Shown: positions 1 to 8,351 of the stretch, piece after piece | How the letters are laid out: every line of letters starts with the position of its first letter | Numbering within the stretch: position 1 is the stretch's first letter | Source of the DNA: Roseburia sp. | GTDB lineage: Bacteria > Bacillota > Clostridia > Lachnospirales > Lachnospiraceae | Length of the DNA: 63,617 nt | Reading direction: 5' to 3' | Assembly: GCA_023664725.1 (NCBI GenBank) | Contig: JAMPFA010000001.1 | Location: 386,530-450,146, forward strand | Program-made: the position numbers and the translations under genes | Notes under the pieces: model-generated | The model's database searches: none | Seen by the model: only the letters and a program-made list of their open reading frames with translations | Told to the model about the DNA's origin: nothing

Positions 1-799
1 GTTCCCCGCAGAGCATCATGATATACATGCAAAAATACAGCCAGAGCATCACAAGAACAATTGTCGTAAGGCTCCCGTACATGGAAAAACCGTTAAAATA
101 ATCTACATAGACAGATATCCCAAAAGAAAAAACATACCATGCAAGGCCGCAGACAATTCCCCCGGGAAGCTGGTTTTTGAACGTCAGTTTTCTGTCTCTG
201 ATCTCTTTGTTGTTTGGCAGGGTTTTGTAGAGCACCGTAAACATGACAATTAGAACTGCCAGCATGATGACACTGCGGAGCCGGAAAACAAGATCCGTGG
301 CATGTGCCAGAAATGGAAAATAGCCTACCAGCATCTTTTGTATGCTGTTTCCAAACACCAAAAGCACGATTACCGCCAAAAGCGCCAAAATAAAGCCAAT
401 CATATACACCACCGCCCAGAAACGCAAAACCACCCAGTTCCTGGTCTCATGGATATTGTTTACCACATTAAGCCCGTCAGCCATATACTGAACGCCCTTG
501 GCTGCCGACCAGACTGCCAGCACAGCCGTGAGGGAAACGATTCCTATGGATTTGTTGTAAAATTCATCGATGATTGGCACCACCACCGGTGAAATATAGG
601 CGGGCATGATATCCGACACGATTTTTAACAGTGTGCTCTCCGATACAGGAGTATACTGTAACAGAGAGCAGAACACCATGACAAAGGGGATCAGGGAAAT
701 AATAAGAAAAAATGCAGACTGGGCTGCAAAGGCATTGATATTATCCTTTTTACATTTATCAGTAAAACGTTTTATCTCAATTATCATCCGAAAAACCAT
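1..799 (-). CDS. YihY/BrkB-family inner membrane protein (3' part beyond window)
   Basis: Reading the minus strand from an ATG at 799 gives an open frame that runs off the left edge, about 266 residues visible. The N-terminus (MVFRMIIEIKRF) is followed by an AFAAQSAFFLIISLIPF stretch and further long hydrophobic segments, including FWAVVYMIGFILALLAVIV and LTTIVLVMLWLYFCMYIMM. This is the layout of the YihY/BrkB family (once called ribonuclease BN, but without proven RNase activity), integral membrane proteins with about six helices. A GGAG-type site (ggagag) lies about 6 bases before the start. The C-terminus is missing, so completeness cannot be judged. Family call is firm; molecular role is unknown. 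Confidence 0.85.
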   Translation of the reverse strand, partial: MVFRMIIEIKRFTDKCKKDNINAFAAQSAFFLIISLIPFVMVFCSLLQYTPVSESTLLKIVSDIMPAYISPVVVPIIDEFYNKSIGIVSLTAVLAVWSAAKGVQYMADGLNVVNNIHETRNWVVLRFWAVVYMIGFILALLAVIVLLVFGNSIQKMLVGYFPFLAHATDLVFRLRSVIMLAVLIVMFTVLYKTLPNNKEIRDRKLTFKNQLPGGIVCGLAWYVFSFGISVYVDYFNGFSMYGSLTTIVLVMLWLYFCMYIMMLCGE

Positions 800-848
800 A
801 AAAACTCTCCGATCTAGTCATATCCTTGGGAATAACCCCTAAAGAGTA

Positions 849-3092
849 TCATGAAATGGGAAGGATTTCAACATTGTGGAAGAAAAATTGTAAGATATCT
901 TTATAATTTTTTCCATTTTCCGCCATTTTACACGCTCCGTTCTGGCTCATTCCGATTCCATGGCCATACCCTCCCCCTTTGATCTGGTAATCTCCGTTTT
1001 CTTCAGGAGTCAAAGTGACAAAGGCACTGGGAATCAAAGATACCTCTTTGCGCACACTTCCGTCTTTTAATGTGAGGCTTTTACATCCAGCACTTAAAAC
1101 CACCCGTATATTGTACTCATTGGTAAGAATCACTTTTCCCTTCTCATATTCCAGGCACAATTCCAGTATTACTCCGCAGGCGCTTCTTTTCTGCACGGAA
1201 ATCCCCACAAGATTTCCAAGCCCTCTGGCATTTTCTGCTTCCTCCCCCTTCTCATCCAAAATAGCGACGGAATCCGGTACTTTTTCTTTTCTTGCTGCAA
1301 GAATACCTGCAATTTTATCCATAACAGCCTCCTCGCTGAAATTACACACAGCATCCCACCTGTAAAAGGGAGAAAAATCATCGTAAGCTGGTGCATCCGA
1401 ATTTATGTACTCCGAAAAAACTTCTTCATCTGAAAAATCAAAATCCTCCTGCTGATCCTTTAACTGAATACTGTGAAGGTATCCATAGGCCGGCTCACTG
1501 TCTAATCCCCAGCTCTCTCCGTTCCCTGTCACGCCGGAGGATGTGGAAAAATAGTATGCCTCCGCAATCTCACCCTGATACTTTAACACTTCCCCAGCCG
1601 TGTCCCACACTGCATTGCTGGTGGTTTCCTCCCTGGTCTGTTTATTGTACACCTGAAAATTCGTAGAATCGTCCACATGTGCTCCCAACGGTGCATAGGC
1701 TCCCTTTTGAAGCTGAATATACACATAGCTTCTGGCACAAACTGCCTGGGCTTTCAGAGCCTCGATTCCGTAAGAGGAAGGCATCTCACTGGGAACAACA
1801 CTGCAGAGATAATCCTCAATGGAAAGCTCGCTGATCAAAGTATACCCTTCAGGATATCTGTACAATTCCAAGGTTCCCTGGTAACCCAGAGATGCTTTTT
1901 CCCCGTTTTCACCGCATAAAAACAATTCTCCCCCTTCTTCCGCCGGAGAAAACCGGATACTGTTTTCTGAACTTTCCTCAAAAAGTTCCTCTCCTTTTAG
2001 GACAGCTCCCGCTTCTTTTGTCTCCTCCCTGTCATGAAAAGCGACTTTGCAGGAAGTGCTGCAAGTCAGAGAGACTTGCTGACGGTAAGGGCCTGCATCC
2101 TCCCCCAAAAGCAGAACACGGATCCTGCTGATCTGTGCAGGTTCCACCAAAAGAATCGCCTCCACCCTGTCTTCTGCAACTACATACTCCACTTTCATAT
2201 TTGCAATTACAATATCAGACAATTTTTTTTCCTCTATGGAACCATAAATTTTATATACCGGAAGATTTTCAGACCGGTTGATCTCTCCATACCCTTCAAT
2301 CTGAATTCTGGAATCGTCCACCGCAATGAGATTACCCTCTATCCGATCTTCCTTTAGCTGGATTTTTGCAAGTTCCCCCTCTTTCCACACCAGGTCGCAA
2401 ACCTGCTTTTCCACACCCATCTCCTTCCAGGCCATGGATATCTCATATGTCTCTCCTCCATATAAAAAACTGATTTTCTCAGCAGTTTCCTCCAGGAGAT
2501 ACACATTTTTTATTGCGGAAGAAATGCCTTTCAGTCTTCTTATTCCGATAATGCGCTCCCCTCTCACATAAAACTGATAGGATCTCATAGACTCCGTAAA
2601 ATCAAATTCTATATCACTTGAATAGCTCTGGCTGGCTGTCACATAACTCTTCCCATCCTGTTTCAACAATATTTCATCAACGGTATGTATCTCCCCCTTA
2701 TCATCTAACAAATCCACAAACTGGTCATATACCTGGTTAAACTCATCCCTTGTAACAGTCTGTCTCTCTTTTCCTTCTGGCAAAACAACATATTCTTCCG
2801 TTCCTGTCTGGACTGACAGCCATTTGCACATTCCAATGGTGACAACTGCTCCAAACTTCTCCTCCTCTATCATTTTCTTCCATTCCTCTTTGGAATAGTA
2901 ACAGAATTCCATAAGGCCGGGAAGTTCCTCCGTCATCACATACTCATCACAGTACTGATAACTATCCACCTTTATCTGATTTTTTATAATAAGTCCAAAG
3001 GCAATGATCCCCAAAACTACCACGCCAAATATCAAAATTTTCAGCTTTATGTCTTCCTTTTCCTGCCTTGGCCGCCAATTCCTTTTCCCCAC
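849..3092 (-). CDS. SpoIID/LytB-family peptidoglycan lytic protein, membrane anchored
   Basis: This 747-residue protein has a cytoplasmic basic N-terminus, one membrane helix (about residues 18-38) and a long extracytoplasmic part. The C-terminal 320 residues match the SpoIID/LytB domain: EDYLCSVVPSEMP carries the conserved Glu of SpoIID lytic transglycosylases, followed by LKAQAVCARSY and, near the end, GGGYGHGIGMSQNGA. The middle 400 residues are not recognised; SpoIID of Bacillus is about 340 residues, so this is a long variant. The start is GTG at 3092, preceded by gaggg at a 7-base distance. It may act in spore engulfment or in general wall cleavage; the extra N-terminal region makes a pure spoIID assignment uncertain. 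Confidence 0.85.
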   Translation of the reverse strand: MGKRNWRPRQEKEDIKLKILIFGVVVLGIIAFGLIIKNQIKVDSYQYCDEYVMTEELPGLMEFCYYSKEEWKKMIEEEKFGAVVTIGMCKWLSVQTGTEEYVVLPEGKERQTVTRDEFNQVYDQFVDLLDDKGEIHTVDEILLKQDGKSYVTASQSYSSDIEFDFTESMRSYQFYVRGERIIGIRRLKGISSAIKNVYLLEETAEKISFLYGGETYEISMAWKEMGVEKQVCDLVWKEGELAKIQLKEDRIEGNLIAVDDSRIQIEGYGEINRSENLPVYKIYGSIEEKKLSDIVIANMKVEYVVAEDRVEAILLVEPAQISRIRVLLLGEDAGPYRQQVSLTCSTSCKVAFHDREETKEAGAVLKGEELFEESSENSIRFSPAEEGGELFLCGENGEKASLGYQGTLELYRYPEGYTLISELSIEDYLCSVVPSEMPSSYGIEALKAQAVCARSYVYIQLQKGAYAPLGAHVDDSTNFQVYNKQTREETTSNAVWDTAGEVLKYQGEIAEAYYFSTSSGVTGNGESWGLDSEPAYGYLHSIQLKDQQEDFDFSDEEVFSEYINSDAPAYDDFSPFYRWDAVCNFSEEAVMDKIAGILAARKEKVPDSVAILDEKGEEAENARGLGNLVGISVQKRSACGVILELCLEYEKGKVILTNEYNIRVVLSAGCKSLTLKDGSVRKEVSLIPSAFVTLTPEENGDYQIKGGGYGHGIGMSQNGACKMAENGKNYKDILQFFFHNVEILPIS

Positions 3093-3133
3093 TCTTTTTC
3101 CCTCTTTCTTCCTTACAATACAAATTCCGAACC

Positions 3134-3166
3134 TAAAAGAGAAGCCACTGTAAAAGCAGCTTCTCT
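3134..3166 (-). terminator. Possible intrinsic terminator upstream of the SpoIID-type gene
   Basis: On the minus strand AGAGAAGC (3166-3159) pairs with GCTTCTCT (3145-3138) around a 13-base loop and is followed by TTTT. It would end transcription coming from the 6S RNA side. The U-run is short, so this is tentative. Confidence 0.35.
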
Positions 3167-3336
3167 CTCTTTCGTTTCCTCGTATTTATCATTTGCGAAT
3201 TAGGATTTATCCTAAGTTTACTGGCCATTTTTCCTTCGTACATAAAAACACCTTTTCTTTTGTACAGAAGATGGTTATCTTTCGTACAATTTCTTTTGTG
3301 CCTTATGTATTTCTCTTTTGTCTTTTCAAAAACCCA
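3167..3336. other. Intergenic stretch, no supported gene
   Basis: The gap between the SpoIID-type gene and pckA is about 540 bases. Its right part holds the probable 6S RNA and the pckA terminator. This part holds only a 36-codon frame on the minus strand from 3243, preceded by aaaggtg, whose product is Lys/Arg-rich and matches nothing I recognise. Three copies of a gtac(g/a)aa motif occur at about 3238-3290. No firm gene is seen. Confidence 0.5.
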
Positions 3337-3507
3337 AAATGCCGTTTCCTGCAATTTTGACGCCTAGCCACAGCTAGGTGGGTAACCGCAGCATCTCTTC
3401 TGTCTTCCGCTGCAAACGGCGGCCTGACATCCAATCTGCAATATAGGGAACCCTTAAAAAATTTGTAGGTTCAAAATAGCAGGGTATCGAACATCCCAGG
3501 AATTTAT
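3337..3507 (-). ncRNA. ssrS: Probable 6S RNA
   Basis: A strong minus-strand promoter drives a non-coding transcript of about 170 nt, the usual length of 6S RNA. 6S RNA folds like an open promoter and sequesters housekeeping RNA polymerase in stationary phase. Visible features are an early TTGAACCTAC segment, AGGG-tt-CCCT, a CCGC/GCGG stem, and near the 3' end ACCCACCTAGC closing a hairpin (CCTAGC-tgtg-GCTAGG) followed by GTCAAAAT, which can pair with ATTTTGA near the 5' part to close a long rod. These blocks resemble clostridial 6S RNAs from memory; a covariance search was not possible. An imperfect hairpin then GGGTTTTT forms the likely 3' end. Confidence 0.65.
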
Positions 3508-3513
3508 GTTTAG

Positions 3514-3542
3514 ATTATACTATAGTTTCCCTCACATTTCAA
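3514..3542 (-). promoter_or_regulatory. Sigma-A-type promoter of the 6S RNA
   Basis: On the minus strand TTGAAA (3542-3537) and TATAAT (3519-3514) are separated by exactly 17 bases. Transcription should begin near 3507. Confidence 0.8.
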
Positions 3543-3589
3543 CGAAAAATTCATGTTAAATTTATGTAAAAATTCATGTTTAAATTAAC

Positions 3590-3620
3590 AAAAAAGAGGA
3601 ACCTCATAAAGAGATTCCCC
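3590..3620 (-). terminator. Intrinsic terminator of pckA
   Basis: On the minus strand GGGGAATCTC pairs with GAGGTTCCTC over ten pairs (two G-U) around a TTTAT loop and is followed by TTTTTT. It lies 15 bases past the pckA stop. Confidence 0.9.
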
Positions 3621-3634
3621 GTTTTCTGTTTATA

Positions 3635-5236
3635 TTATTTCTCAGGTCCAGCGGAAACTAATGCTTTTCCAGCGTCGTTGCCTTCGTATTTTGCAAAGTT
3701 CTTAACAAATCTGCCTGCTAAGTCTTTTGCTTTTGTCTCCCATTCGGAAGCGTCTGCATAAGTATCTCTTGGGTCAAGGATTGCAGGGTCAACGCCAGGA
3801 AGCTCGGTAGGAACTTCAAAGTTGAAGAGCGGAATCTTCTTTGTAGGTGCATTGTTGATGGCACCGCTTAAGATTGCATCGATGATTCCACGGGTATCCT
3901 TAATGGAAATTCTCTTTCCGGTTCCATTCCAGCCTGTGTTTACAAGATAAGCTTTCGCACCGCTCTTTTCCATTCTCTTAACCAGCTCTTCTGCATATTT
4001 GGTGGGATGAAGCTCTAAGAATGCCTGGCCAAAGCAAGCGGAGAATGTAGGTGTAGGCTCAGTAATTCCACGCTCTGTACCAGCTAACTTAGCAGTAAAT
4101 CCGGAAAGGAAGTAATACTGGGTCTGCTCCGGTGTCAGAATAGATACAGGAGGCAGCACGCCAAATGCATCTGCGGATAAGAAGATTACGTTCTTAGCAG
4201 CAGGAGCAGCGGATACAGGTTTTACAATATTGTCAATATGGTTGATCGGATAAGATACACGGGTATTCTCCGTTACGCTCTTATCGTTAAAGTCAATCTT
4301 TCCGTTGGCATCCAGAGTAACGTTCTCAAGAAGAGCGTCACGCTTGATCGCATTGTAGATATCCGGCTCAGATTCTTTGTCCAGGTTGATAACTTTAGCA
4401 TAGCATCCGCCTTCAAAGTTAAATACGCCGTTGTCATCCCAGCCGTGCTCGTCATCACCGATCAAAAGACGCTTCGGATCGGTGGAAAGAGTTGTCTTAC
4501 CAGTTCCGGAAAGTCCGAAGAAAATAGCGGTGTTCTCGCCATTCATGTCTGTATTTGCGGAACAGTGCATGGAAGCGATGCCCTTCAGCGGCAGATAGTA
4601 GTTCATCATGGAGAACATACCCTTCTTCATCTCTCCGCCGTACCATGTGTTGATGATCACCTGCTCACGGCTGGTGATATTGAAAGCAACACAGGTTTCG
4701 GAGTTAAGGCCTAACTCTTTATAATTGTCAACTTTTGCCTTGGAAGCGTTGTAGACAACGAAATCCGGCTCGAACTCAGCCAGCTCTGCATCGGAAGGCT
4801 GAATGAACATATTCTTAATGAAATGTGCCTGCCATGCAACTTCAACGATGAAACGCACTGCCATACGAGTGTCTTTGTTTGCGCCGCAGAATGCATCTAC
4901 TACAAAAAGACGTTTGTCACAAAGCTCTTTCTTTGCGATCTCTTTCACTGTAGCCCAAACATCTTCAGACATGGGATGATTGTCATTCTTGTACTCGTCA
5001 GTAGTCCACCATACCGTATCTTTGGAGTTTTCGTCCATAACGATATACTTGTCTTTAGGAGAACGGCCTGTGTAGATACCAGTCATTACGTTGACTGCGC
5101 CAAGCTCACTTTCCTGTCCCACTTCAAAGCCATTAAGGCCTGCTTTTGTCTCTTCCTCAAATAACATTTCGTAAGAGGGGTTGTGAACGATTTCCTTGAC
5201 ACCGGTAATACCATACTTGCTTAAATCAATTGCCAT
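3635..5236 (-). CDS. pckA: Phosphoenolpyruvate carboxykinase (ATP)
   Basis: This 533-residue cytosolic enzyme converts oxaloacetate and ATP to phosphoenolpyruvate, CO2 and ADP; in anaerobes it often runs in the carboxylating direction. The length is normal for the ATP-dependent family. [13 protein letters not shown] is the kinase-1a P-loop, and [21 protein letters not shown] is the metal and nucleotide binding region. The oxaloacetate-site arginine lies in [11 protein letters not shown] near residue 60. The start MAIDLSKYG follows agagg. A consensus promoter lies 70 bases upstream and a strong terminator downstream, so it is monocistronic. Citrate synthase close by suggests a shared oxaloacetate node. 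Confidence 0.98.
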   Translation of the reverse strand: MAIDLSKYGITGVKEIVHNPSYEMLFEEETKAGLNGFEVGQESELGAVNVMTGIYTGRSPKDKYIVMDENSKDTVWWTTDEYKNDNHPMSEDVWATVKEIAKKELCDKRLFVVDAFCGANKDTRMAVRFIVEVAWQAHFIKNMFIQPSDAELAEFEPDFVVYNASKAKVDNYKELGLNSETCVAFNITSREQVIINTWYGGEMKKGMFSMMNYYLPLKGIASMHCSANTDMNGENTAIFFGLSGTGKTTLSTDPKRLLIGDDEHGWDDNGVFNFEGGCYAKVINLDKESEPDIYNAIKRDALLENVTLDANGKIDFNDKSVTENTRVSYPINHIDNIVKPVSAAPAAKNVIFLSADAFGVLPPVSILTPEQTQYYFLSGFTAKLAGTERGITEPTPTFSACFGQAFLELHPTKYAEELVKRMEKSGAKAYLVNTGWNGTGKRISIKDTRGIIDAILSGAINNAPTKKIPLFNFEVPTELPGVDPAILDPRDTYADASEWETKAKDLAGRFVKNFAKYEGNDAGKALVSAGPEK

Positions 5237-5304
5237 TTTTTTAACCTCTTTTCTTTTTTTATGTACAGGTACAGGCAGGGCCTGCCCTAAAATACTCTAT
5301 TACA

Positions 5305-5333
5305 AATATACACTAAGTAGATTTGTTTTTCAA
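5305..5333 (-). promoter_or_regulatory. Promoter of pckA
   Basis: On the minus strand TTGAAA (5333-5328) and TATATT (5310-5305) are spaced by 17 bases. The promoter begins right after the cdd stop codon, leaving an untranslated leader of roughly 60 bases. Confidence 0.75.
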
Positions 5334-5340
5334 TGTGTTT

Positions 5341-5736
5341 TTACAAATTTTCCGGCGAAAATGCTTCCGGGAAAAGTTCTTCTAAGAGATATACTCGAAA
5401 GTCAGTCTCGTTTTTTGCTGAAATCACCTGAAATTCTTTTGGGTCGCAGAACTCCATCATCACCTGGCGGCACACGCCGCAGGGCGTTAAATATTCTTCT
5501 CTGTCCCCAACGATGGCAATGGCCTTAAATTTCCTCTCCCCCTCGGACACTGCTTTAAAGATAGCGGTCCGCTCCGCACAGTTCGTAGGGGAATAGGCTG
5601 CATTTTCTATATTGCATCCTCGGTAAATCCTGCCGCTCTCCCCCAAAAGCGCTGCCCCAACATGGAAATTGGAATAGGGGGCATAGGAAAACTCTTTCGC
5701 TCTGCAAGCTTCCCTGACCAGTGTTTCTTTCTCCAT
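5341..5736 (-). CDS. cdd: Cytidine deaminase
   Basis: This 131-residue protein deaminates cytidine and deoxycytidine to uridine forms in pyrimidine salvage. It has the short tetrameric-type length. YSNFHVGAAL is the substrate-binding segment, CAERTAIF carries the catalytic Glu and first zinc Cys, and PCGVCRQ gives the other two zinc Cys. The start is set by ggaggtg 6 bases upstream. It is followed immediately by the separate pckA promoter. A TATAAT hexamer at about 5790 with a poor -35 may be its own promoter. Confidence 0.97.
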   Translation of the reverse strand: MEKETLVREACRAKEFSYAPYSNFHVGAALLGESGRIYRGCNIENAAYSPTNCAERTAIFKAVSEGERKFKAIAIVGDREEYLTPCGVCRQVMMEFCDPKEFQVISAKNETDFRVYLLEELFPEAFSPENL

Positions 5737-5862
5737 GTCTTCACCTCCCCACGCCTTACATAAGAATATTATACCCTAAAAACCAAAGTATTTCTATTGT
5801 TTTATAGTAATTTCAAAAATATGAACAAAAACTAAAATTTTATTAAATTTTATACTTTTTTC

Positions 5863-5891
5863 TTGTCCGGCCAGGTGATTTATGATATGAT
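5863..5891 (+). promoter_or_regulatory. Promoter of the citrate synthase gene
   Basis: TTGTCC (5863-5868) and TATGAT (5886-5891) are spaced by 17 bases. The leader to the start codon is about 105 bases and contains a distant complementary pair, AAATCTC (near 5905) and GAGATTT (near 5972). Confidence 0.7.
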
Positions 5892-6003
5892 TGGTGAGCA
5901 GCTAAATCTCAATTCTATGTCTATGCAAAAAGAATTTTGGGCATTTCTATTTCTATAGGATTTTTTCTTTGAGATTTTCACAACTTTTTTAGGGAGGTAG
6001 TCT

Positions 6004-7368
6004 ATGTACAAAAATCCATACAGCGAAATTACACCGGAACTATTAAAGCTTTCAAAGATATATGAGAACGATATCAGCATTGACCCGGAGCTTTATACAA
6101 AATATGACGTAAAACGGGGACTCCGTGACTTAAATGGAAAGGGTGTTCTGGTTGGACTGACGGAGATATCCGATGTGTGCTCCACAAAGATGGTGGACGG
6201 TAAATCCATACCTATGGAAGGTGAGCTTTATTACCGCGGATACAATGTCAAAGACCTTGTAAAAGGCATCCCGGGCAGCAGTCATTTCGGCTTTGAGGAA
6301 TGCAGTTATCTTCTCCTTTTCGGCAAACTGCCAACCCAGGAAGAATTGAATGAATTTATAGGCATTTTAAGCCACTACCGCACGCTTCCCACCGGATTTG
6401 TGCGGGATATCATTATGAAAGCGCCAAGCAGGGATATGATGAACACTCTGGCGAGAAGCGTCCTTACCCTTTACTCCTACGACGATTTTGCGGATGATAT
6501 CACCATTCCCAATGCCCTGCGCCAGTGCCTTCAGCTGATCAGTTTATTTCCGCTTTTGTCCGTATACGGTTATCAGGCTTACAAGCATTATCACGACGGA
6601 GACAGCCTGTTTATCCATCAGCCAAAACCGGAATATTCCACAGCGGAAAATATTCTTCATATATTAAGAGCGGATTCCAAATTCAGTGCACTGGAGGCAA
6701 AGCTTTTAGACATTGCCTTAATCCTCCACATGGAGCACGGCGGTGGTAACAACTCCACCTTTACCACACACCTGGTATCATCTTCTGCCACAGATACATA
6801 TTCGGTGATCGCCGCTTCTCTTGGTTCCTTAAAAGGTCCGAAGCACGGCGGCGCCAACATTAAAGTGGTAAAGATGTTTGAAGATATGAAGGAGACAGTG
6901 AAGGACTGGGAGGACGAAGAGGAAGTTTCCCGCTACTTAAAAGCGCTTCTTAATAAAGAAGCTTTTGACCATGCCGGACTGATTTATGGTATGGGCCATG
7001 CAGTCTATTCCCTATCCGATCCCCGTGCCGTAATCTTTCACTCCTTTGTGGAACAGCTCTCCGCAGAAAAAGGAAAGCAGAAGGAATTTGCACTGTATAC
7101 TATGGTGGAACGGCTTGCACCCAAGATTATCGCCGAGGAGCGGAAAATTTATAAAGGTGTCAGCCCCAATGTGGACTTTTACAGCGGATTTGCCTATTCC
7201 ATGTTAAACCTTCCGCTGGAATTATACACTCCGATTTTTGCCATTGCCCGTATCTCCGGATGGAGCGCCCACAGGCTGGAAGAGCTCTCAAGCAACGGCA
7301 AGATCATGCGTCCTGCCTACAAATATGTAGGTGCGCATACATCATATGTTCCCATCACAGACCGTTAA
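6004..7368 (+). CDS. gltA: Citrate synthase
   Basis: This 454-residue enzyme condenses acetyl-CoA and oxaloacetate to citrate, feeding 2-oxoglutarate and glutamate synthesis in anaerobes with a partial citrate cycle. The catalytic His pair lies in MEHGGGNNSTF and YGMGHAVY (His near 332), and the catalytic Asp in SPNVDFYSG (near 391). The N-terminal 45 residues precede the usual core, typical of the clostridial type. The start follows agggagg at good spacing. It has its own promoter and a strong terminator and is divergent from cdd. Confidence 0.97.
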   Translation: MYKNPYSEITPELLKLSKIYENDISIDPELYTKYDVKRGLRDLNGKGVLVGLTEISDVCSTKMVDGKSIPMEGELYYRGYNVKDLVKGIPGSSHFGFEECSYLLLFGKLPTQEELNEFIGILSHYRTLPTGFVRDIIMKAPSRDMMNTLARSVLTLYSYDDFADDITIPNALRQCLQLISLFPLLSVYGYQAYKHYHDGDSLFIHQPKPEYSTAENILHILRADSKFSALEAKLLDIALILHMEHGGGNNSTFTTHLVSSSATDTYSVIAASLGSLKGPKHGGANIKVVKMFEDMKETVKDWEDEEEVSRYLKALLNKEAFDHAGLIYGMGHAVYSLSDPRAVIFHSFVEQLSAEKGKQKEFALYTMVERLAPKIIAEERKIYKGVSPNVDFYSGFAYSMLNLPLELYTPIFAIARISGWSAHRLEELSSNGKIMRPAYKYVGAHTSYVPITDR

Positions 7369-7383
7369 ATTTTTCTGACAAAC

Positions 7384-7422
7384 AAAAAGGCAGTTTTCCA
7401 CTTTCGGAAAACCGCCTTTTTC
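7384..7422 (+). terminator. Bidirectional intrinsic terminator after citrate synthase
   Basis: AAAAAGGC and GTTTTCC pair with GGAAAAC and GCCTTTTT around an ACTTTC loop, with one mismatch. The A-run upstream and T-run downstream let it serve both this gene and the convergent gene ending at 7423. Confidence 0.9.
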
Positions 7423-7764
7423 TCAATAGAAAAACTGTTCCCTTGCCTTTCTGAGCTGCCCTGCAAACCAGAGCCATGTCCCGATAAAGACAACTGCTCC
7501 TATCAAATTAAAGTACTTGCCCAAAAGAGCATACATATCATTTACAATAGCCAAAACACCGAAAATCAATGCAATCACTCCAAAACAGACTGATTTCATG
7601 GCAATGGCATCGATAAAGCCCTGCCTGTTTTTACATCTTGCCATATCCTCCTGGTTGACCACTATGGTACTCAGCTCTCCTGTATTTTTCATTTTCAGGG
7701 ACGAATATATAAGATACAATCCCAATCCCGTGATAACCAAGTCAAAAATCAACATAAAATCCAT
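7423..7764 (-). CDS. Small three-helix membrane protein of unknown function
   Basis: The product has 113 residues with three hydrophobic segments (about residues 5-22, 55-74 and 84-102) and a short basic C-terminus (RKAREQFF). I do not recognise a family. A longer frame begins upstream, but gagagg lies 6 to 8 bases before the ATG at 7764, so that start is preferred. A TATAAT hexamer at 7803-7798 could be its -10 element. It is convergent with citrate synthase and shares its terminator. Likely a real gene because of start, membrane pattern and terminator; the role is open. Confidence 0.7.
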   Translation of the reverse strand: MDFMLIFDLVITGLGLYLIYSSLKMKNTGELSTIVVNQEDMARCKNRQGFIDAIAMKSVCFGVIALIFGVLAIVNDMYALLGKYFNLIGAVVFIGTWLWFAGQLRKAREQFFY

Positions 7765-7896
7765 AATTTTTTCCTCTCTTTCGTTTTTCTGTTTTTTATT
7801 ATAACACATTTATGATGATTTTTATATAATTTTTATAGTTTTTTATACTATACTCAAAATTTTTCCAAAAAAATCAAATAATCGGTGCAATTAATA

Positions 7897-7925
7897 TTGA
7901 AACTTTAAATATTATAGTATAAAAT
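7897..7925 (+). promoter_or_regulatory. Promoter of the CheY/CheX-like pair
   Basis: TTGAAA (7897-7902) and TAAAAT (7920-7925) are spaced by 17 bases in very AT-rich DNA. Transcription would start near 7932, with aaggag ahead of the ATG at 7971. Confidence 0.65.
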
Positions 7926-7970
7926 AAGAAATGATGATTATCATATAGAAATGAAAAGGAGCGGTTATAT

Positions 7971-8348
7971 ATGAAACTCGAAGATGCAAAAATACTAATC
8001 GGTGATGATTCCATTCTGGCAAGAAAACAATTAAAAGATATCATTGCTGCTTTTGGGGGGGTTCATTTTTTGGAAGCCTCTAACGGACAGGAAGCCATTG
8101 ACTTATATGCAGCCAACACCCCTGAAATTGTTTTTTTAGATATTGTAATGCCTGTAGTAGACGGAAATGGTGCCATTGCTGAAATCATGAAGATGAATCC
8201 AGCTGCCGATGTTGTTGTAGTTTCATCCATCGGTACGCAGCTGCAATTAAAACAGGCGATCCAGCTCGGTGCGAAGGATTTTGTGCAAAAACCGTTAAAC
8301 CGCAATCAGATAGAGTCTATTTTGAACACTCGATTTGAAGGGAGATAA
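7971..8348 (+). CDS. CheY-like single-domain response regulator
   Basis: This 125-residue protein is a stand-alone receiver domain. The acidic pair lies at Asp12/Asp13 (GDDS), the phospho-acceptor Asp57 in FLDIVMP, the switch Ser pair in VVVVSSIG and the conserved Lys107 in FVQKPLN. There is no output domain, so it acts by protein contact. The next gene starts 3 bases after its stop and encodes a CheX-type phosphatase-like protein, a likely direct partner. No flagellar or CheA genes are nearby, so its kinase is encoded elsewhere. A name beyond CheY-like is not justified. Confidence 0.92.
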   Translation: MKLEDAKILIGDDSILARKQLKDIIAAFGGVHFLEASNGQEAIDLYAANTPEIVFLDIVMPVVDGNGAIAEIMKMNPAADVVVVSSIGTQLQLKQAIQLGAKDFVQKPLNRNQIESILNTRFEGR

Positions 8349-8351
8349 GAA

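Noticed and set aside
3133..3243. 36-codon minus-strand frame with a weak ribosome site
   Set aside because: Its 3' end forms the arm of a possible terminator and its product matches no family; the longer version from 3354 overlaps the 6S RNA end.
4238..4714. 158-residue frame on the plus strand
   Set aside because: It is antisense to the conserved part of pckA and has no start signal or family.
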